In this document: piece after piece, positions 59,581 to 64,000 of the stretch
How positions within the stretch are numbered: the first letter of the stretch is position 1
Layout: each line of letters starts with the position of its first letter
From: JAFGGT01 sp036733165
GTDB taxonomy: Archaea; Methanobacteriota_B; Thermococci; Methanofastidiosales; NM3
DNA length: 64,000 nucleotides
Reading direction: 5' to 3'
NCBI GenBank assembly: GCA_036733165.1
Contig: DAINBB010000001.1
Span: 1-64,000 of the forward strand
Made by a program: the position numbers and the translations under genes
The notes under the pieces: generated by a model
Databases searched by the model: none
What the model saw: the letters and a program-made list of their open reading frames with translations, nothing else
Told to the model about the DNA's origin: nothing

Positions 59581-59808
59581 TCAATTGTCACCTTCTGAAG
59601 GGTTTGTTGCCTTTTTCCATACCTCAGAATGACCATATAGCCTGGATACGTACCTTACATTGTCGTCTCCCCCCTTGCACAGGAGGAAAAGCGGCGCTAT
59701 CAGCTCGATCGCCTCCCTGTCAAGCACTGCCCTCTCTTCCGCAGGGAGGGAATAGTAAGTTCGGAGCATCTCGTCCCTGTCCATCTTTATCAACTCTGAA
59801 ATCTTCAT
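59581..59808 (-). CDS. Small helical protein, 75 residues, unknown function
   Basis: The translation starts MKISELIKMDRDEMLRTYYS and has LPAEERAVLDREAIELIAPL. It is predicted helical with a single Cys and no known family. Start ATG 59808 is supported by AGGTGAG directly upstream (ribosome site) on the minus strand. It diverges from the PGK-like gene; the promoter between them is about 160 bases. Confidence 0.6.
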   Translation of the reverse strand: MKISELIKMDRDEMLRTYYSLPAEERAVLDREAIELIAPLFLLCKGGDDNVRYVSRLYGHSEVWKKATNPSEGDN

Positions 59809-59966
59809 AATCTCACCTTTATATGGATGGATTATCCATCCATATATAAATCTTTCTATCTTGTTTTGCATAACATGTTTACATCGAAGATTGGAAAGAA
59901 CGTCAGCATCTTCAACCGATTACAAAAGATTTATATATTTAAGAATTAGGTTCTCAATTGATTTAT

Positions 59967-61328
59967 ATGCACATTATCGAATCTGATGGTGTAAAGATAG
60001 TTTTATCCGAACTTAGGGATTCGATGTCGGAATTGGGAGATGTCTATTTACGTACAGACATCAATGAACCCCCTGCACCTTCCCTCAAGGTCGAACAGGC
60101 CACAGATTCCATAAACATGATAAGGGAGATACAGGACCCCAAGTCCAACATCCTATGCACATCGCATTGTTCTGACCCCTCAAAAAGCATTGACAAGAAC
60201 TTTGAGATACTCAGGAGCACCTTGGAGAAACAGTTGGACCCCATATCTCCGGAGATAAACGGCTGTGTCTTCGTTAACAGTCTTGAAGAACTATCCAAAG
60301 CGAACAAGAAGTATCAGGGACATCTCATATTTCTCGAGAACATCAGGAAGACCGTGCCGGAGGAGACGAGTCCTCCAGACAATTCGTCCGAAACGGAGCT
60401 GTGGAAGTTTCTCAAGCCATATACCAAGATAAACAATGCATTGTCGTGCTGCCACAGGGACCATCTATCGTTGAGGGTCTTCACGGATGGTTGCTATTGC
60501 AGCGACATCTTCATCAAAGAGCTCCAGACGATCACAGACCTCTATTCTACAAGTGAGAGGGATGTGAAGATATGGGGCATCGCAGGGGCAAAGAGGGACA
60601 AGCTTGATTCCATCTACCTCACAGAGGGCAGGGACGACCTGATAGTCGCCCTCAATGGCGGACCTATACTGGTCCTGCTCGTATGGGCGTTGTCAAAGGA
60701 GGCAAGGTCCCTTTCCAGGATCCTTCCCGCCAATATCGGCAAGGAGAACAGGGAACTGATAGAGAAGTTCTTCGGCGGGTCCAAATGGGACATGATAAAG
60801 AAAAAGGCCCTGAAGATAGCAAAAATGATGGAAGAAGGGTCCATAGAGGTGATACTTCCGATAGATGTCATCGTGGATTCGGAAGGCGAGGAGAAGACCG
60901 TCTCCCTCTCGGCGATAAACAAGGGCAGATTCCTGTCGCTGGGACCCAACTCACTGACCATGCTCTCCGACATATCGGCCAGGAGGCAGTTCGTGCAGAC
61001 CGGTTCGGTAGAGCCGACGAACTATCTTTCCCGCGGCGAGGAGTCAACAACATTCAACCTGGTGAGGGAGGTCCTGAGACATGCCAAGAGCATGTACATC
61101 AACGGTGGCGACACCGTCTCGGACATCAGGACGTTCGAGAACGCCTTGAAGCTGCAGAAGTTCAGGGACAAGAAGATGTTCATAGAGCTTGCAAGCGGAG
61201 GATTCGTTGTCAAGTGGTGGAATTACCTCAACTCTTGCAAGAACATGCCCCCGGGCGTAAGGTACGCCAGCATAGGATCCTTCAAAAGCCTCTACGACAA
61301 ATGGGACAAGGACAAGGGCTTCGACTGA
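59967..61328 (+). CDS. Divergent phosphoglycerate-kinase-like protein
   Basis: Protein of about 453 residues that follows the archaeal phosphoglycerate kinase layout end to end. DVYLRTDINEPPAP matches the LRVDLN start, GHLIFLENIRKTVPEE the ENLRFxxEE block, GIAGAKRDKLDSIYLTEG the GGAK segment, INGGDTVSDIR the GGGxxxA loop, and LASGGFVVKWWNYL the STGGGA region. The phosphate-sensor NGPMGxFE is replaced by TGSVEPTNYL and the last loop lacks the GGGA. So full PGK activity is doubtful. A TATA element (tttatatattt, near 59930) supports a leaderless start at ATG 59967. A true PGK presumably lies elsewhere. Confidence 0.68.
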   Translation: MHIIESDGVKIVLSELRDSMSELGDVYLRTDINEPPAPSLKVEQATDSINMIREIQDPKSNILCTSHCSDPSKSIDKNFEILRSTLEKQLDPISPEINGCVFVNSLEELSKANKKYQGHLIFLENIRKTVPEETSPPDNSSETELWKFLKPYTKINNALSCCHRDHLSLRVFTDGCYCSDIFIKELQTITDLYSTSERDVKIWGIAGAKRDKLDSIYLTEGRDDLIVALNGGPILVLLVWALSKEARSLSRILPANIGKENRELIEKFFGGSKWDMIKKKALKIAKMMEEGSIEVILPIDVIVDSEGEEKTVSLSAINKGRFLSLGPNSLTMLSDISARRQFVQTGSVEPTNYLSRGEESTTFNLVREVLRHAKSMYINGGDTVSDIRTFENALKLQKFRDKKMFIELASGGFVVKWWNYLNSCKNMPPGVRYASIGSFKSLYDKWDKDKGFD

Positions 61329-61362
61329 AATGTTTTAAATTCCCAGCGGCATATACCTTCAC

Positions 61363-61590
61363 ATGGAGCCCCCGGACGCTGACAGGATAGGGAGGGAGCA
61401 CAGGGACAGGCTAAAGAAGGTGAAAAGGGATCAGAGAAGGGCCTTTGAGAACATCGTCAAGCCGCCAGATCCAAAATCATGCAGATATTGCAAGCACTAT
61501 GTGACGAAGGATGGGGAAAGCGGGTATTGCCTATTATGGAAAAAGGATGTCAGGAACACAGATTCCTGCGATAGATTCTCAAGGGTATGA
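61363..61590 (+). CDS. Small cysteine-rich protein, 75 residues
   Basis: The N-terminal half is charged and helical (RIGREHRDRLKKVKRDQRRA); the C-terminal half carries CRYCKHYVTKDGESGYCLLW and DSCDRFSRV: four cysteines in a C-x2-C...C...C pattern, suited to a metal or Fe-S site. No family is recognised. It overlaps the following flippase-like gene (ATGA), so expression is coupled. Confidence 0.6.
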   Translation: MEPPDADRIGREHRDRLKKVKRDQRRAFENIVKPPDPKSCRYCKHYVTKDGESGYCLLWKKDVRNTDSCDRFSRV

Positions 61591-62645
61591 TGATGATTAG
61601 AGACCTTATAAAAAAATACAAAAACGCCCTCTCGATACTGTTCTCCATCCTAATGTTGGTCCTGATATTGAGGCTTGTAGGTTTCAACGAGATGCTGAAT
61701 GCCATCAGGGCCATAGACCGGGAGAACCTGACGCTTGCACTCCTGTTGTACGCCGCCTCCCTGTTGGTGGCAACCCTGAGATGGGACAGGATAATAGATG
61801 TAACAGAATACAATTCAAGATTCAAGACATTACTCCAATACTCACTCATAGACAAGTTCGCGAACTCCTTCTTTCCGACGTCCGCAGTGGGTATGGCCCT
61901 AAGGTCCTACCTTCTGAACAAGGACTATGAAATGCCCAAGTCGGTGGGACTTGCCACCATAGTACTCGACTACGGCGTCGACATATTCGGGACCTTCATG
62001 CTCTCAGTGCCTTTTTTCTTTATCATCAGGTCCGAGCTCTCAGAGTCCCTGATGCACACCTTCAGGACAAGCCTTCTGACAATAGGCATAGTGTCATTCA
62101 TCGTCTTCGTGATCAGCTACTCGGAGCATGTGTTTGTGAGAACCAAATACGACAAGAAGATCAATCTCAGGGAACGTTCAAGATTGTTCAGCAAAATATC
62201 AGAACTGGGTATCAGCAAGAAGTTCATCGAGTTCTCGGAGACCTTCAGCCTGATATTGGAAAGACCGATAATCTTTTCCAACGCCCTCTTCCTTACGTTC
62301 TTCAAGGTCATGCTGGACGCCATAAGGATATCCATACTCTTCGAGGCCTTTGGTGTATCGGTGCCGTTCTACTACTTCATCCTGTTCGACAGCACCTGGA
62401 CGTTCCTTGCGCCGCTGATGTTCACCCCTGGAGGTGTGGGCGTCATAGAGACCGGCAGGATAGCACTTTACTCATTGATACCCAACGTGAGCGTGGGAGT
62501 GATCACACCTGTCGTGTTCATAGACAGGCTGATCACATACTGGCTGACCGTGTTCATCGGAGCGGTATTGTTCTTTCACAAGGGTATTGACATCAGCAGT
62601 TTGGGCGGGAAGGGCATCTCAGGTGCCGATGTCAAGCAAACGTAG
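61587..62645 (+). CDS. UPF0104 / flippase-like membrane protein, second copy
   Basis: Membrane protein of 352 residues and about eight helices, paralogue of the 5676-6692 gene. Marks: NLTLALLLYAASLLVATLRW, FPTSAVGMALRSYLLNKDYE, YGVDIFGTFMLSVPF and FTPGGVGVIETGRIALY in the conserved late helix. A lipid or polyprenol-linked substrate is proposed for this family. ATG 61587 overlaps the stop of the small cysteine-rich gene. It overlaps the aldehyde oxidoreductase gene tail to tail by 27 bases. Confidence 0.85.
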   Translation: MMMIRDLIKKYKNALSILFSILMLVLILRLVGFNEMLNAIRAIDRENLTLALLLYAASLLVATLRWDRIIDVTEYNSRFKTLLQYSLIDKFANSFFPTSAVGMALRSYLLNKDYEMPKSVGLATIVLDYGVDIFGTFMLSVPFFFIIRSELSESLMHTFRTSLLTIGIVSFIVFVISYSEHVFVRTKYDKKINLRERSRLFSKISELGISKKFIEFSETFSLILERPIIFSNALFLTFFKVMLDAIRISILFEAFGVSVPFYYFILFDSTWTFLAPLMFTPGGVGVIETGRIALYSLIPNVSVGVITPVVFIDRLITYWLTVFIGAVLFFHKGIDISSLGGKGISGADVKQT

Positions 62646-64000
62646 GGTCTCATCGCTGGGCACGCCATTCTCATCGCAACCCCTTCTCATGTAATACTCG
62701 CGAATGTGCCTGTGCAGTTCCCCCCGCTCCAATCTGATCCCTTCAAGCTCTGAATCGAAGAATCTGTCCGGCAGGTCGTCCTCATCCGTTCTGAGGCCCT
62801 GTCCGATGTTGAACATCCTCTGAAGCGTCCATATCCTCTTCGCGGACCATTCCAGGTCCCCCGGACAGTACTCCTCGCCCGTGACCATCCTGACGATGTC
62901 GGCGGCCCCTTCGAAGCTCTCGTCTATGAGCGACCTGGATGCGAATCTGCACATTATCAGGCAGTCCATCAGAGTCATGGTGTCCTCCATCAACATGAAA
63001 GGCGCCACCTTGCCCTCAAGCGTGTCCGGTCTCATCCTTCTCTGGAATATCTCCCTTACATACATCGGGGCCCTCAGATGGCAAGCCCCGCGATTTGACA
63101 GCGAATAGGCCAGCGCCATGCCCTGTGTTATCCTGGGATCGTACCCGGGCAGCTCCATGCCCTTGACATGGATCGCGAATTCTTTGCCGCCATATCTTTC
63201 AGAACTTCTCATCACGCCCCTTGAGAGCACCTCCCCCAGTCCTTCGCCGGTGCCCATCTTTCTCACAAGGTCGATCACGGCCCCCATGTCGCCCCATGCG
63301 ACATGCTTGTCCACAAGCCCTTTCTCGGACGCTTCCATGAGCCATGACAACGTGACCCCTGCCGATATCGTGTCGATGCCCAGCTCGTTGCAGAGCTCAT
63401 TGACCTCCACAAGCGCCTCCACATCGTTGTTGAGTATGTTCGAACCCAGGGCGAATATGGTCTCATACTCGGGGCCTTCTGTCCGGACACCTCCGCATAC
63501 GCTGTAATGCGAACAGCCGATGGGACAAGAGAAACACGCCCTCCTGCCCTTCCAGATCGACTTGTCCAACTCCGTTCCGGATATCTTGTCTATCTCCCCG
63601 AAGCGGCCCAACTGGTAGTTTCTGGTAGGAAGTCCCCCGGCATGGTCCATGGTCATTCCCGCGTTGGTGGTACCATAGTCTATGAAGACCCTGGTGACCT
63701 CCTTCGACATCGACATTGCATCCCTTATGTGCGAGGAGAGCGCTTCCCCGTCATGCACCTCAACAGGACCGGTGCCTCTGACGACAATGCCCTTGAGGTT
63801 CTTGCTGCCGAATACGGCACCCGAACCGCCTCTTCCGAGGGACCTGTAGACATCGCTCTTAACATTGGATATCAAGGCCTTCCTTTCCCCTGCCGGACCA
63901 ATGACCAGTGTCTTGGATTCGGCATCGTTCTCGGATGTGAGCATCCTTGCGGCGGTCTTGACCCTCTTGCCCCACACATGGCCCGCGGGCCTGATATCGA
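62619..64000 (-). CDS. Aldehyde:ferredoxin oxidoreductase, C-terminal part (runs off right edge)
   Basis: Tungsten-pterin enzyme oxidising aldehydes with ferredoxin; about 460 C-terminal residues are visible, the N terminus being outside the window. Open frame continues to the edge (GHVWGKRVKTAAR). Visible motifs: LGRGGSGAVFGSKNLKGIVV, the Fe-S ligands ACFSCPIGCSHYSV, the segment LPGYDPRITQGMALAYSLSN and the late cysteine in DCLIMCRFAS. The last helical domain ends with DETLRLLDIGT. The substrate, perhaps an aldehyde or glyceraldehyde-3-phosphate, is unknown. Confidence 0.93.
   Translation of the reverse strand, partial: DIRPAGHVWGKRVKTAARMLTSENDAESKTLVIGPAGERKALISNVKSDVYRSLGRGGSGAVFGSKNLKGIVVRGTGPVEVHDGEALSSHIRDAMSMSKEVTRVFIDYGTTNAGMTMDHAGGLPTRNYQLGRFGEIDKISGTELDKSIWKGRRACFSCPIGCSHYSVCGGVRTEGPEYETIFALGSNILNNDVEALVEVNELCNELGIDTISAGVTLSWLMEASEKGLVDKHVAWGDMGAVIDLVRKMGTGEGLGEVLSRGVMRSSERYGGKEFAIHVKGMELPGYDPRITQGMALAYSLSNRGACHLRAPMYVREIFQRRMRPDTLEGKVAPFMLMEDTMTLMDCLIMCRFASRSLIDESFEGAADIVRMVTGEEYCPGDLEWSAKRIWTLQRMFNIGQGLRTDEDDLPDRFFDSELEGIRLERGELHRHIREYYMRRGCDENGVPSDETLRLLDIGT

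Noticed and set aside
1..64000. CRISPR arrays, insertion sequences, rRNA genes
   Set aside because: Read through both strands by eye; no direct-repeat array, transposase or rRNA segment was found.

Overview
The window comes from a euryarchaeon, most likely a member of the Thermoplasmata (Thermoplasmatota) or a close relative. Supporting genes are an A-type ATP synthase operon in the order H-I-K-E-C-F-A, TFB, Gar1, archaeal DnaG, NMD3, aIF2-beta, Pelota, deoxyhypusine synthase, L15e, L37ae, L41e, RpoP, SBDS, the archaeal exosome, RNase P proteins and an intron-containing tRNA-Met. Promoters are AT-rich TATA boxes. Ribosome sites are of the GGTGAT/GGAGG type, and TTG is a frequent start codon. 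CofE points to coenzyme F420. HypA, HypB, HypE and an M52 protease point to a [NiFe] hydrogenase, and an aldehyde:ferredoxin oxidoreductase to ferredoxin-linked anaerobic metabolism. The exact lineage cannot be fixed from this window.

Layout. 1-5.5 kb: ATP synthase operon on the minus strand; its proteolipid carries a sodium-type ligand set. 5.7-9.4 kb: flippase-like and AI-2E-type membrane proteins, TFB (frameshifted in a G run), Gar1, DUF211. 9.4-16 kb: hypB-hypA diverging from hypE, a membrane-anchored winged-helix regulator with a palindrome in its promoter, an exported protein, a tandem FKBP and a Nif3 protein. 16-23 kb: split tRNA-Met, cobalamin adenosyltransferase, DnaG, a HxGH nucleotidyltransferase, NMD3-DUF424-aIF2-beta, tRNA-Pro. 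23-26 kb: a probably acquired methyltransferase and an orphan gene fragment, then a PEP-synthase-like ATP-grasp protein and tRNA-Ile. 26-37 kb: metallo-hydrolase, ValRS, a DUF3160 lipoprotein, tiny L41e, aspartate dehydrogenase, rhomboid, a tiny zinc-ribbon gene, deoxyhypusine synthase, Pelota, CofE. 37-41 kb: a CO-dehydrogenase-like protein without active-site cluster ligands, two stand-alone Lrp-type sensor domains (one with no canonical start codon), UMP kinase, thioredoxin-like protein and the tRNA-splicing endonuclease. 41-47 kb: SfsA and an AhpD-like protein apparently fused by a one-base deletion, MscS with a diadenylate cyclase, AMMECR1, a PP-loop enzyme, MtaB. 47.6-53.8 kb: the archaeal RNA-processing superoperon (L15e to Pcc1). 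54-64 kb: Nudix, a SerA-like dehydrogenase, tRNA-Gln, a secreted lipoprotein, ScpA-ScpB, hydrogenase protease, UppS, a divergent phosphoglycerate-kinase-like protein, a second flippase-like protein and the partial aldehyde oxidoreductase.

Most of the window is housekeeping and densely packed, with overlapping stops and starts. The least ordinary items are the cluster-less CO-dehydrogenase homologue with its sensor-domain neighbours, the phosphoglycerate-kinase-like protein, the sodium signature in the c-ring, two very small genes (L41e and a 51-residue zinc ribbon), two apparent non-canonical starts (ATA and CTG), and two single-G deletions that break TFB and SfsA and may be assembly errors.
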